From Youngiibacter fragilis 232.1 (GTDB lineage Bacteria > Bacillota > Clostridia > Clostridiales > Clostridiaceae), in NCBI RefSeq assembly GCF_000495435.3, contig NZ_AXUN02000223.1:1-64000 (forward strand): 64,000 bases of DNA, written 5' to 3'. This document shows, one piece after another, positions 16,326 through 24,427 of the stretch (positions are counted from its first letter, which is position 1; each line of letters begins with the position of its first letter). The notes beneath the pieces are model-generated. The model saw nothing but the letters and a program-made list of their open reading frames with translations. It had not been told where the DNA came from and did no database searches. Position numbers and translations under genes: made by a program.

Positions 16326-17690
16326 TTAATAGCCACCTGAATCCTCATATGAGACCGGTTCATTCTCTTCATCCTTAATGATATTCTCAGTCTTTATGGT
16401 TACCTTCAGTTCCTTTATCCTCTTCCCTGACATCTTGAGAACCTTGAGTTCAGTGCCCTGATGGAATACCCTGTCGCCCTTTACCGGGACCCTTCCAAGC
16501 TTTTCTATGACATAGCCGCCCAATGAATCAGTATTCTCAGAATAAAGGTCGAGGCCTGACCTGTCGTTAAAGTCGTCTATGGACACCAGTCCATCAACGA
16601 TGAATATGTTATCAGTCACCTTGTTGATGTATCCATCTATGATGTCATGCTCGTCATACATGTTCCCTACGATTTCTTCAAGCAGATCTTCAATTGTCAC
16701 AATTCCGGAAAAGCCGCCGTACTCATCGATAAGGATTGCCAGCTGCTGCTTCTTGCCCTGCATCTCCTTGAATAGGTCATCGATATATTTGGTCTCAGGA
16801 GCAAACATCGGTTTCCTGAGAAGGCTCTCAAGGTTACCTGGTTTTCCGGTGTTTGTTATCCTTCTGAAAAGGTCCTTGACATACAGTATTCCGATTATGT
16901 TGTCTACATCCTCATCATAGAGAGGGATCCTTGAAAAGTTGCTGTTTATAGCTTTTGTTACTATGTTGTTGACAGGCTCCTGCATAGAGATCATGTCCAC
17001 TTCAGTCCTTGGTGTCATGACCTCCCTTGCAAGCTTGTTGTCGAATTCCAGGATTCCCTCAAGCATGTCTCTTTCAGTCTGGTTGATCACTCCCTTTTCT
17101 CTTCCAACCTCGATCAGGGACTTGATCTCCTCAAGTGAAACCTCCTGGTCCAGAGTGTCGGAGTGTATTCCGATAAGCTTCGCGAAGAAGCTTGTCGATG
17201 CACTCAGGAACTTGACAAATGGCCGTGCAACGACTGATACTACCCTGATGACCCCGATGGCTCTCAAGGCCGTCTTCTCAGGATTCTGGAGCGCCATCCT
17301 CTTAGGAAGAAGCTCACCGAAGACAAGTGTGAAATAGGAGATTATTATAGTGATCAGGACGACTGAAATAGTTTCGCTGTAAGGCACATTGTACTTTAGA
17401 AGTAACTTGCCCATTTCCCGGGCGAGTCCTGTAGCTGCCTGTGCGCTTGCAAAGAAACCAGCAAGTGTTATCCCTACCTGGATAGTTGAAAGGAAATCGC
17501 TTGGCCTCTCAAGTATCTTTATTAGATTCAGGGCTTTCTTGTCACCCGCCTCCGCCTTGACGCTTATCTTCGTCCTGTTTGAAGATACGGTTGCCATCTC
17601 TGCCATGGCAAAGAACGAATTGACAAGTACAAGGACTATTATGAGGACTATCTGGGATATGAGTTCTGTTGTGCTCATAGGTATGTGCAT
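16326..17690 (-). CDS. CNNM/HlyC-CorC family membrane protein with CBS pair
   Basis: 454 residues. An N-terminal DUF21 domain with about four membrane segments (residues 8-160) contains NSFFAMAEMATVSSNRTKI and FGELLPKR. A pair of CBS domains follows (about 215-335: VMTPRTEVDMIS, IGILYVKDLF, IVTIEDLLEEIVG). The C-terminus is a CorC/HlyC-type domain (about 350-430). Members are linked to Mg2+/Co2+ export or Na+/Mg2+ exchange, though often named hemolysins. ATG at 17690 is very close to AAGGAG; ATG at 17678 is an alternative start. Confidence 0.9.
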   Translation of the reverse strand: MHIPMSTTELISQIVLIIVLVLVNSFFAMAEMATVSSNRTKISVKAEAGDKKALNLIKILERPSDFLSTIQVGITLAGFFASAQAATGLAREMGKLLLKYNVPYSETISVVLITIIISYFTLVFGELLPKRMALQNPEKTALRAIGVIRVVSVVARPFVKFLSASTSFFAKLIGIHSDTLDQEVSLEEIKSLIEVGREKGVINQTERDMLEGILEFDNKLAREVMTPRTEVDMISMQEPVNNIVTKAINSNFSRIPLYDEDVDNIIGILYVKDLFRRITNTGKPGNLESLLRKPMFAPETKYIDDLFKEMQGKKQQLAILIDEYGGFSGIVTIEDLLEEIVGNMYDEHDIIDGYINKVTDNIFIVDGLVSIDDFNDRSGLDLYSENTDSLGGYVIEKLGRVPVKGDRVFHQGTELKVLKMSGKRIKELKVTIKTENIIKDEENEPVSYEDSGGY

Positions 17691-17759
17691 TTCTCCTTCA
17701 TTATGCTTAATAACTATATTTTAGCACAAATGTCGCCAGCATGCGTTTTTTACATGTTC

Positions 17760-18968
17760 TTACTCCAAAAGTCCTTCGAATTCAGGAAATGGAGCTATGC
17801 TCCTTGCAAGTATACCGTTCATGTAAGCTATTGAAATCCCGTAGTTGGTAATGGGAACACCTTCTCCCTTAGCGTAGCAGAGCCTTGACTGAATCTCCCT
17901 TTCGTTCAGCATGCAGCCTCCGCAGTGGATAACCATCCTGTACTCTGAAAGGTCCCTACTGAAGCCGGTTCCGCTCGTGAACTCAAACTCCACTGCCTTC
18001 CCAGTGTACTTCAAGATCCACTTCGGCAGCTTGACAGTACCAATGTCATCACATTGCCTGTGGTGTGTGCAGCCCTCGGAAACCAGCACCTTGTCTCCAT
18101 CAGAGAGTGAATCGAGGATTTTCGCAGCCTTTATCGCCTCTGACAGGCTGCCCTTGTAGCGGGCGAAGAGAATGGAGAAGCTTGTCAGTGGAATATCCTC
18201 GGAGATCTCCTTTTTCACCTTTTCAAAAACCTGGCTGTCTGTGACCACAAGCCTTGGTTTCACTGACAGTGAGCGAAGTGTCCTTTCGATTCCGTCCTCC
18301 TTGATGACCATTGCGCAGGCACCGGCTTCAAGTATGTCCCTTATGACCTGCTGCTGCGGCAGGATCAGCCTTCCCTTCGGAGCTGCTGAATCAATTGGAA
18401 CTATAAGCAGCACTACGTCACCCGGCAGGATAAGGTCAGCCACAAGCTTCCTTTCGCCCGTGCCCTGAGGAACCATCCTTGCAAGCATTTCCTTCAGTTC
18501 ATTTATGTTTTCCATGTTTTCGGCGCTGACAGATATCGAAGGGCAGTCATCTTCCGGCTTTGACACCTTACATCCAAGGTCACTCTTGTTGTATACCGTT
18601 ATGAATGGTATCTTCTTTTCCTTGAGCACTGCTGTGATCTCTTCATCGAAAACATTCTTGCCTTCTGTTGAATCCACTACCAGCACAGCTATGTCGGTCT
18701 TCCCCAATACCTGATATCCCTTTTCAACCCTCTGCCTTCCAAGATTCCCGGTATCATCAAGGCCGGGAGTGTCAATTATCACAACCGGGCCTAACGGGAG
18801 GAGTTCCATGGACTTGTATACTGGGTCTGTGGTGGTTCCGAGGACCTCGGATACTATTGCAAGGTCCTGTCCCGTTATGGCGTTGATCAGGCTTGATTTC
18901 CCGGAATTCCTCCTCCCGAATATCCCTATATGCACCCTTTCAGAGCTTGGCGTGTTATTAAGTCCCAT
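17760..18968 (-). CDS. hydF: [FeFe]-hydrogenase maturation GTPase HydF
   Basis: 402 residues. An Era-like GTPase domain comes first (GRRNSGKS at 18-25, DTPGLDD switch II, NKSD base motif), then a dimerisation domain and a cluster-binding domain with the ligand set CTHH and HCGGC near residues 303-356. HydF is the scaffold on which HydE and HydG products form the 2Fe subcluster before transfer to the hydrogenase. It is the last gene of hydE-hydG-hydF, 11 bp after hydG, with AGGAGGAG upstream. No strong terminator is seen between it and the next gene. Confidence 0.96.
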   Translation of the reverse strand: MGLNNTPSSERVHIGIFGRRNSGKSSLINAITGQDLAIVSEVLGTTTDPVYKSMELLPLGPVVIIDTPGLDDTGNLGRQRVEKGYQVLGKTDIAVLVVDSTEGKNVFDEEITAVLKEKKIPFITVYNKSDLGCKVSKPEDDCPSISVSAENMENINELKEMLARMVPQGTGERKLVADLILPGDVVLLIVPIDSAAPKGRLILPQQQVIRDILEAGACAMVIKEDGIERTLRSLSVKPRLVVTDSQVFEKVKKEISEDIPLTSFSILFARYKGSLSEAIKAAKILDSLSDGDKVLVSEGCTHHRQCDDIGTVKLPKWILKYTGKAVEFEFTSGTGFSRDLSEYRMVIHCGGCMLNEREIQSRLCYAKGEGVPITNYGISIAYMNGILARSIAPFPEFEGLLE

Positions 18969-18979
18969 TTCTTCTCCTC

Positions 18980-20398
18980 CTAGAACCTGAAGTCCCTTGA
19001 TCCGTTTCCTATAGCAATGAGGTTTTCTCGTGCCTTTCCAAGCACCTTCATGTTTGTTATCCTGCCAAGTTCTCTCTCGATCATGGCTTCACCTGCCTCC
19101 CGAGTCTCCAGGGAAGCATAGTCGATAAGGTACTCCTTCAATGTCATAAGGGCATTTGGCTGGCAGCAGTTCTGGATCTGGCCGCTCTTAAGGAGCATCA
19201 TGAACCTGTCTCCGGTCCTTCCTTCCCTGTAGCACGCTGTGCAGAAGCTTGGAATATGGCCCTTGTCAATAAGCCATTTCACTATCTCATCAAGTGTCCT
19301 TGTGTCGCTGACCTCGAACTGCTCTGACTTTTCATCTTCAGGCTCAGGAAGGATATACCCTCCAACGCTGGTCCTCGAACCTCCGCTTATCTGGGACACT
19401 CCGAGTTCAAGCACCCTTTCCCTGCAGGCCTGGCTTTCCCTCGTTGATACTATCATGCCAGTGTAGGGCACCGCTATCCTTATAACTGAGACAAGCTTTG
19501 CGAATACATCATCATCTATGCCGTTGCTGAAGGAATCAGCGTCAATGTCGTCCGCGTTCCTTATCCTCGGTACGCTTATGGTATGGGGACCGACTCCAAA
19601 CGCAGCCTCAAGGTGCTCAGCATGCATAATGAGGCCAGCAAGCTCGTATCTGTACAGTTCAAGGCCGAACAGCACGCCCAGCCCCACATCATCTATGCCT
19701 CCCTGCATCGCCCTGTCCATGGCTTCGGTATGATACCTGTAGTTATGCTTCGGACCTGTCGGGTGGAGCCTTTCGTAGCTTTCCTTATGATACGTCTCCT
19801 GGAAGAGGATATACGTTCCTATGCCTGCATCAGACAGCCTCCTGTAGTTATCGACTGAAGTTGCTGCGATGTTTATGTTGACCCTTCTTATGGCACCATT
19901 CTTATGTTTTACTCCATATATTGTCCTGATGCTCTCAAGCACATACTCTATGGGGCTGTTTATCGGGTCTTCACCAGTCTCCAGCACCAGCCTCTTGTGG
20001 CCCATGTCCTGCAGGGCTGTTACCTCACGGATGATATCCTCCTGGGAAAGCTTCTTCCTTGCGATGTTCCTGTTCTCAAGGTGATAGGGGCAGTACACAC
20101 AGCCGTTTACGCAGTAGTTGGACAGGTACAGCGGCGCAAACATCACTATCCTGTTCCCGTAGAAGTCCTGCTTTATGGATCTGGCCAGCTCTGCAATTTC
20201 CCTGTTCCTGTCCTCAAGGGTGCAGTCCAGGAGCACAAGGGCTTCCCTGTGGGATATTCCCTTCCTGAGCCTTGCCTTCTTTATTATGCTGTCCACTACC
20301 TCTTCGTTGTCCTTGTTCTCCTCGGCATACCTCAGTGTCTCAAGGATCTCGTCATGGGAAATGAACTCCTCGGCTTTCATTGATTTTACATCATACAT
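18980..20398 (-). CDS. hydG: [FeFe]-hydrogenase maturation radical SAM enzyme HydG (tyrosine lyase)
   Basis: 472 residues from ATG 20398, which follows GGGAG and overlaps the end of hydE by 8 bases. The radical-SAM cluster motif C-x3-C-x2-C is Cys96, Cys100 and Cys103 (CVNGCVYC). The C-terminal auxiliary cluster is shown by FCTACYREG and the NCC pair about 20 residues later. HydG cleaves tyrosine to form the CO and CN ligands of the H-cluster via an Fe(CO)2CN synthon. Translational coupling with hydE is likely. Confidence 0.96.
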   Translation of the reverse strand: MYDVKSMKAEEFISHDEILETLRYAEENKDNEEVVDSIIKKARLRKGISHREALVLLDCTLEDRNREIAELARSIKQDFYGNRIVMFAPLYLSNYCVNGCVYCPYHLENRNIARKKLSQEDIIREVTALQDMGHKRLVLETGEDPINSPIEYVLESIRTIYGVKHKNGAIRRVNINIAATSVDNYRRLSDAGIGTYILFQETYHKESYERLHPTGPKHNYRYHTEAMDRAMQGGIDDVGLGVLFGLELYRYELAGLIMHAEHLEAAFGVGPHTISVPRIRNADDIDADSFSNGIDDDVFAKLVSVIRIAVPYTGMIVSTRESQACRERVLELGVSQISGGSRTSVGGYILPEPEDEKSEQFEVSDTRTLDEIVKWLIDKGHIPSFCTACYREGRTGDRFMMLLKSGQIQNCCQPNALMTLKEYLIDYASLETREAGEAMIERELGRITNMKVLGKARENLIAIGNGSRDFRF

Positions 20399-21500
20399 GC
20401 TGCATTTCTCCCTTCCTGGTCTCTTCATGTGATACAGCGGTTCTTTTAACAGAAGTCCCTATATGGTCCCCGCGGTCAACTACAACCCGGAATCCTGTCT
20501 CATTCATGCTTTTCCTCAGGCTGCTGAGGCTTTCAGCCGCTTCACTGCCCGTGAAAGCTTTATTGTCATACAGGAGGTACTTCTTCCTGACATCCATTGG
20601 GGAGAGGTTAGGCATAACAACGTTCGCCCCATGGAGCATGCCTTTCTCCCTTCCATTCTGGTCGAGTGTGCCAAGTGCCGTGGTTGCCGGTATGAGGGCC
20701 TTCGGCAGCATCAGCCTGGTCAGTGCGAGCATGAAGAGCGTCAGGTCCACATTTCCTGGCTTCTCATTCCCTAAAAGTGTCTCGTGATGCGGTATGAACG
20801 GACCGATTCCCACCATCTCAGGATCAAGGGATTTCATGAACAGCATGTCCTTGGCGAGGCACTCTGCGGTCTGCCATGGAGATCCGACCATGAAGCCAGT
20901 GCCTACCTGAAATCCTATGTCCTTCAGGTCGCAGAGACATCTCTTCCTCTCCTTCAGCGTCTGCACGGCTGGATGGAGCCTTGAATAATGTTCCTCATCA
21001 GCAGTTTCGTGCCTGAGGAGATACCTGTCCGCACCGGCCTCAAAAAGCTTCTCGTAGCTTTCCCTTGAACGTTCCCCTAGTGAAAGTGTGACAGCACAGT
21101 CAGGATGACTATCCTTGATCCGCCTTATCATGTCAGTAAGCATTCCATCGCTGTAGTGAGGATCCTCCCCGCCCTGTATTACGAATGTCCTGAATCCCAA
21201 TTGGTAGCCATTCTCACAGCATGACAGCACCTGGTCGGCATCAAGCCTGTATCTTTCTGCCGACTTCACGGCACTCCCGATTCCGCAGTAATGGCAGCCG
21301 CACCTGCAGTAGCTGGTAAGCTCAACAAGGCCCCGGATATACACCTTGTTCCCATAGTGCATCTTCCTGACAGTCCTTGCCCTCTCACCGGCATACTCAA
21401 GGTCTTCCCTGTCAAAGGTTCCTATGAGCCTTGCGAACTCATCCATTTCAAGCGACTGCTCCATTTCCAGCTTCCTGATGAGCATGATGTTTGATTCCAT
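20391..21500 (-). CDS. hydE: [FeFe]-hydrogenase maturation radical SAM enzyme HydE
   Basis: 369 residues; ATG at 21500 after GGGGGATC. The radical-SAM motif C-x3-C-x2-C is Cys65, Cys69 and Cys72 (CRCGCHYC). Further family segments are FVIQGGEDPHYSD and HETADEEHYSRLHP. HydE supplies intermediates for the dithiomethylamine bridge and subcluster assembly. It is the first gene of the maturation operon. The operon sits 65 bp behind a structured leader ending in a terminator (21565-21695), so its expression may be attenuated. No hydrogenase structural gene lies in the window. Confidence 0.95.
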   Translation of the reverse strand: MESNIMLIRKLEMEQSLEMDEFARLIGTFDREDLEYAGERARTVRKMHYGNKVYIRGLVELTSYCRCGCHYCGIGSAVKSAERYRLDADQVLSCCENGYQLGFRTFVIQGGEDPHYSDGMLTDMIRRIKDSHPDCAVTLSLGERSRESYEKLFEAGADRYLLRHETADEEHYSRLHPAVQTLKERKRCLCDLKDIGFQVGTGFMVGSPWQTAECLAKDMLFMKSLDPEMVGIGPFIPHHETLLGNEKPGNVDLTLFMLALTRLMLPKALIPATTALGTLDQNGREKGMLHGANVVMPNLSPMDVRKKYLLYDNKAFTGSEAAESLSSLRKSMNETGFRVVVDRGDHIGTSVKRTAVSHEETRKGEMQHV

Positions 21501-21564
21501 AACTGATCCCCCTCAATCACTGATTTCCATAAGTTCAATGCTTCCGGATTAAGGCGCGGAAAAT

Positions 21565-21703
21565 AAAAAAACCGCGCACAAAGGCGCGGTGAATAAACCC
21601 GTTTACTTGCGCCTTCCCCCTAGGATGTCCCTTGGGGTGAGTACTTCATATGTCTTCCGATTCGAAGGAAGGGCTGACCTTGCTTCTCATCCGCTTAATC
21701 ATA
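21565..21703 (-). promoter_or_regulatory. Structured leader with antiterminator/terminator upstream of hydE (riboswitch-like or small RNA)
   Basis: On the minus strand an extended -10, TGC-TATGAT, lies at 21698-21706, so transcription would start near 21691. The transcript ends in a textbook terminator: CCGCGC / GCGCGG stem (21572-21589) and seven T. Upstream, AAGGCGC (21609-21615) can pair with GCGCCTT (21581-21587), which takes away the terminator's left arm, so the two structures exclude each other. Between lie further hairpins, including CCTTCC with GGAAGG enclosing a CCCC-GG/CC-GGGG stem. No known riboswitch consensus was recognised. A free small RNA is the alternative. Confidence 0.6.
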
Positions 21704-21760
21704 GCACAAGTATTGTTAATTTTATATCAATTTTAAAAATTTAATAAATTTTTATCAAAC

Positions 21761-23041
21761 TCAGGAGATTACCCTCGAAAGTGCAATCAGCACTCCAAGC
21801 TTTCCGTGGTCGAAGGTCAGTCCGCCCTGAAGGTAAGCGATATATGGCTCCCTTATCGGCGCATCGCAGGAAAGCTCGATTGATGCTCCCTGGACAAAAG
21901 CACCTGCAGCCATTATTACCTGGTCCTCGTAGCCCGGCATGTCCCATGGCTCGCAGACGGCAGATGAGTCGATTGGCGCTCCGAACTGGATGCCCTTCAC
22001 GAATTCGATCATCTTGTCCTTTACACCGAACCTTATCGCCTGGATTATGTCAGTCCTCTTGTCTTCCGCCTTCGGCAGAACTACGAAGCCTGCAAGCTCC
22101 AGAAGCTTTGCTGCGTAAACGGATGTCTTCACTGCCTCCATTGTGGTATGGGGAGCAAGGAAGAGACCCTGGTAGAAGCTTCTCATGACTCCGAAGGTCG
22201 AACCTGCTTCACCGCCGATTCCAGGAAGGGTAAGCCTGAAGGATGCCTTTTCAACAAGGTCCTTTCTTCCGGCCACATATCCTCCGGTCTGTGCTATACC
22301 GCCACCAATATTCTTTATGAGAGATCCCGCAACAAGGTCAGCGCCAACCTCAATTGGCTCCTTCTCCTCTACGAACTCACCATAGCAGTTGTCCACGAAG
22401 ACCACGACATCTTCCCTTGCTGACCTAACCTGCCTTATGACTTCCTCTATTTCAGCTATGTTCATGGACTTTCTCCAGCCGTAGCCGGTGCTTCTCTGGA
22501 TGTGTACCATCTTTACCGAAGGATCCTTCTGAAGGATATCAAGCACTGCTTCAACGTCAACCTTGTCTTCCTTAAGAGGAACTTCGACGTAGCCTACTCC
22601 ATAATCCTTAAGAGACCCTGTGTCTTCATCCCCGGCCAGGCCGATTATGCTGTGCAGGGTGTCATAGGGTCTGCCGCATACTGAAACCATGGTATCTCCC
22701 GGCCTCAGGACCCCGTAGAGTGCAGCCGCGATGGCGTGTGTCCCGCTTACGAAATGTGGCCTCACAAGAGCTGCCTCCGCCTTGAACACCTTCGCATATA
22801 GGACATCCAGCGTATCCCTTCCGACATCCCCATACCCGTAGCCTGTGGAATTAGTGAAATGGTAATCGCTTATCCTTTCATCCTGGAATGCCTTCAGGAC
22901 CTTGAACTGGTTGTACTCCCTGATTCCGTCATAGTACTCGAACATCCCCTCGACTTCCTTGAGAGCTTTCCTGTGGAGCAAAAGTACCTTTTCGCTTATG
23001 CCATATTCCTTCAGAAGGAATTTTTCTGTAATTTCATTCAT
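21761..23041 (-). CDS. ynbB: Methionine gamma-lyase-family PLP protein (YnbB; 'aluminum resistance protein')
   Basis: 426 residues; ATG at 23041 after GAGGT. It is a fold-type I PLP enzyme: HFVSGTHAIAAAL near 90, FVDNCYGEFVE for the cofactor-ring aspartate, and the Schiff-base lysine in GSLIKNIGGG at about 244. The family is named for aluminium resistance or as a methionine gamma-lyase-like group. The true substrate is unsettled. Position next to hfq-miaA-mutL-mutS is conserved in many Firmicutes. Confidence 0.88.
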   Translation of the reverse strand: MNEITEKFLLKEYGISEKVLLLHRKALKEVEGMFEYYDGIREYNQFKVLKAFQDERISDYHFTNSTGYGYGDVGRDTLDVLYAKVFKAEAALVRPHFVSGTHAIAAALYGVLRPGDTMVSVCGRPYDTLHSIIGLAGDEDTGSLKDYGVGYVEVPLKEDKVDVEAVLDILQKDPSVKMVHIQRSTGYGWRKSMNIAEIEEVIRQVRSAREDVVVFVDNCYGEFVEEKEPIEVGADLVAGSLIKNIGGGIAQTGGYVAGRKDLVEKASFRLTLPGIGGEAGSTFGVMRSFYQGLFLAPHTTMEAVKTSVYAAKLLELAGFVVLPKAEDKRTDIIQAIRFGVKDKMIEFVKGIQFGAPIDSSAVCEPWDMPGYEDQVIMAAGAFVQGASIELSCDAPIREPYIAYLQGGLTFDHGKLGVLIALSRVIS

Positions 23042-23125
23042 GTTAGTTACCTCAATCCATAATTTGTACAATACAACAGTCTAACACAGGTCCCGGCTCA
23101 AGGCAAAGGAAAATGCCTACATTGC

Positions 23126-23149
23126 AAAGGACCGGTTTCCCGGTCCTCT
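23126..23149 (-). terminator. Terminator after hfq
   Basis: Stem AGGACCGG / CCGGTCCT with a 4-base loop, followed on the minus strand by TT and a G-rich break. It is located between hfq and ynbB. Confidence 0.65.
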
Positions 23150-23153
23150 CTTT

Positions 23154-23417
23154 CTACTGTTCACTTTCAGGGACGACCTCTTCAGGAACCTGAGGGTTGT
23201 TGAAGAGTATCGGCTTCTGAGGAGTGATGGTAGTTATCGAATGCTTGTACACGAGCATCTGCTTTCCTTCACTGTCAAGCACCACGGTGAAATTGTCGAA
23301 GCCCTTTACCGTGCCCCTGAGCTGGAATCCATTTACAAGATGTATGATGACCTGCATCCTCTGCTTACGCGCCCCATTGAGGAAAATATCCTGTAGATTG
23401 TTTGTAGACTTGTTCAT
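23154..23417 (-). CDS. hfq: RNA chaperone Hfq
   Basis: 87 residues. Sm1 motif: [20 protein letters not shown]; Sm2 motif: [10 protein letters not shown], the Firmicute form of the proximal-face YKHA/YKHS loop. A short acidic tail (EEVVPESEQ) is disordered. The hexamer binds U-rich and A-rich RNA and can assist sRNA pairing. AGGGGTGAGGGG lies before the ATG. The mutS-mutL-miaA-hfq order is widely conserved. Confidence 0.97.
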   Translation of the reverse strand: MNKSTNNLQDIFLNGARKQRMQVIIHLVNGFQLRGTVKGFDNFTVVLDSEGKQMLVYKHSITTITPQKPILFNNPQVPEEVVPESEQ

Positions 23418-23506
23418 CCCCTCACCCCTCTTTATTGAATATGCCCATTATTCCGGGCAGTCAAAGTATCTCAATTTGTATATCCTTTATTATATAACAT
23501 GTAGAT

Positions 23507-24427
23507 TTAGCTTTCCATGCTTTTGATGATATTTAGGATCTCTTCGGTACTCATTTCATCCCTGTTGATCTCTACAGCGATGCTCTTCCTCCTAAACCAG
23601 GTAAGCTGCCTTTTGGCATAGTTCCTGGAATGCCTTTGAATCTCCTCAACCATCCCTTCATAGGTCTTCTTTCCGTCAAGATAGTCAAGGACCTCCTTGT
23701 AGCCGATTCCCTGCATGCTCTGATGCTCCCTTGTGAGGCCCCTTTCCTTCAGCATCCTGACCTCTTCCAGAAGACCATCACTCAACATCTTGAGGACCCT
23801 TTTGTCGATGGCCTCATACAGGTCTTCCCTTTTACGGTTAAGGTAGTAGTACCTGACCTCATACTTCGGATTGAGGATCCCCTCGTCAGCGAATGAACTG
23901 AACGGCCTGCCGGTCATATGATGTACTTCAAGGGCCCTTATCACCCGCTTCAGGTTGTTAGGATGTATCCTTTCAGCCGCTGTAGGATCCACTTCCACAA
24001 GAAGCCTGTGGACATCTTCCTTTCCGCCAGCAGCTGCAAGCTCTTCCATTCTGCTCCTGAACTGAGGGTCTCCCGAGCCTTCAGCGAATGACATGTCAGT
24101 TATGACGCTGTCGATATAAAGCCCGGTGCCGCCTGCCATTATAGGGACCTTCCCCCTTGCTATGATGTCATCTATGGCCTTTTCAGCCATGGCCTTGTAT
24201 TCAGAGACAGTGAAGGGCGTCTCCGGGTCTATGATGTCGACCATATGGTGAGGAATTCCCTGCATTTCCTCATATGTTGCCTTGGCGGAGCCGATATCCA
24301 TCAGCCTGTAGACCTGCATGGAGTCGCAGGATACGATCTCTCCATCAAGGAGCTTGGCAAGCCTTATTGATATTTCAGTCTTCCCGACTCCTGTAGGTCC
24401 GGCTATCACTATAAGACCCGGCTTCAT
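23507..24427 (-). CDS. miaA: tRNA dimethylallyltransferase
   Basis: 306 residues; ATG at 24427 overlaps the mutL stop as ATGA. P-loop GPTGVGKT lies at about 8-15. The segments CDSMQVYRLMDIGSAK and GGTGLYID are diagnostic for DMAPP-dependent isopentenylation of A37. The Mg/tRNA-contacting GxxRPFS-like motif appears as TGRPFSSF. The product i6A37 is the substrate of MiaB, also encoded in this window (29346-30668). Confidence 0.96.
   Translation of the reverse strand: MKPGLIVIAGPTGVGKTEISIRLAKLLDGEIVSCDSMQVYRLMDIGSAKATYEEMQGIPHHMVDIIDPETPFTVSEYKAMAEKAIDDIIARGKVPIMAGGTGLYIDSVITDMSFAEGSGDPQFRSRMEELAAAGGKEDVHRLLVEVDPTAAERIHPNNLKRVIRALEVHHMTGRPFSSFADEGILNPKYEVRYYYLNRKREDLYEAIDKRVLKMLSDGLLEEVRMLKERGLTREHQSMQGIGYKEVLDYLDGKKTYEGMVEEIQRHSRNYAKRQLTWFRRKSIAVEINRDEMSTEEILNIIKSMES

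Noticed and set aside
19904-20383. 159-codon plus-strand frame inside hydG
   Set aside because: Antisense shadow of the strongly conserved HydG frame.
21572-21605. T-box leader ending (ACCGCG near a terminator)
   Set aside because: The conserved AGGGTGGNACCGCG element and specifier stem are missing; only the last bases look alike.
21565-21703. 6S RNA (ssrS) as identity of the transcript before hydE
   Set aside because: Length is only about 130 nt, the two ends are not complementary as a 6S rod requires, and the terminator overlaps an antiterminator pairing. Not excluded, but poorly supported.
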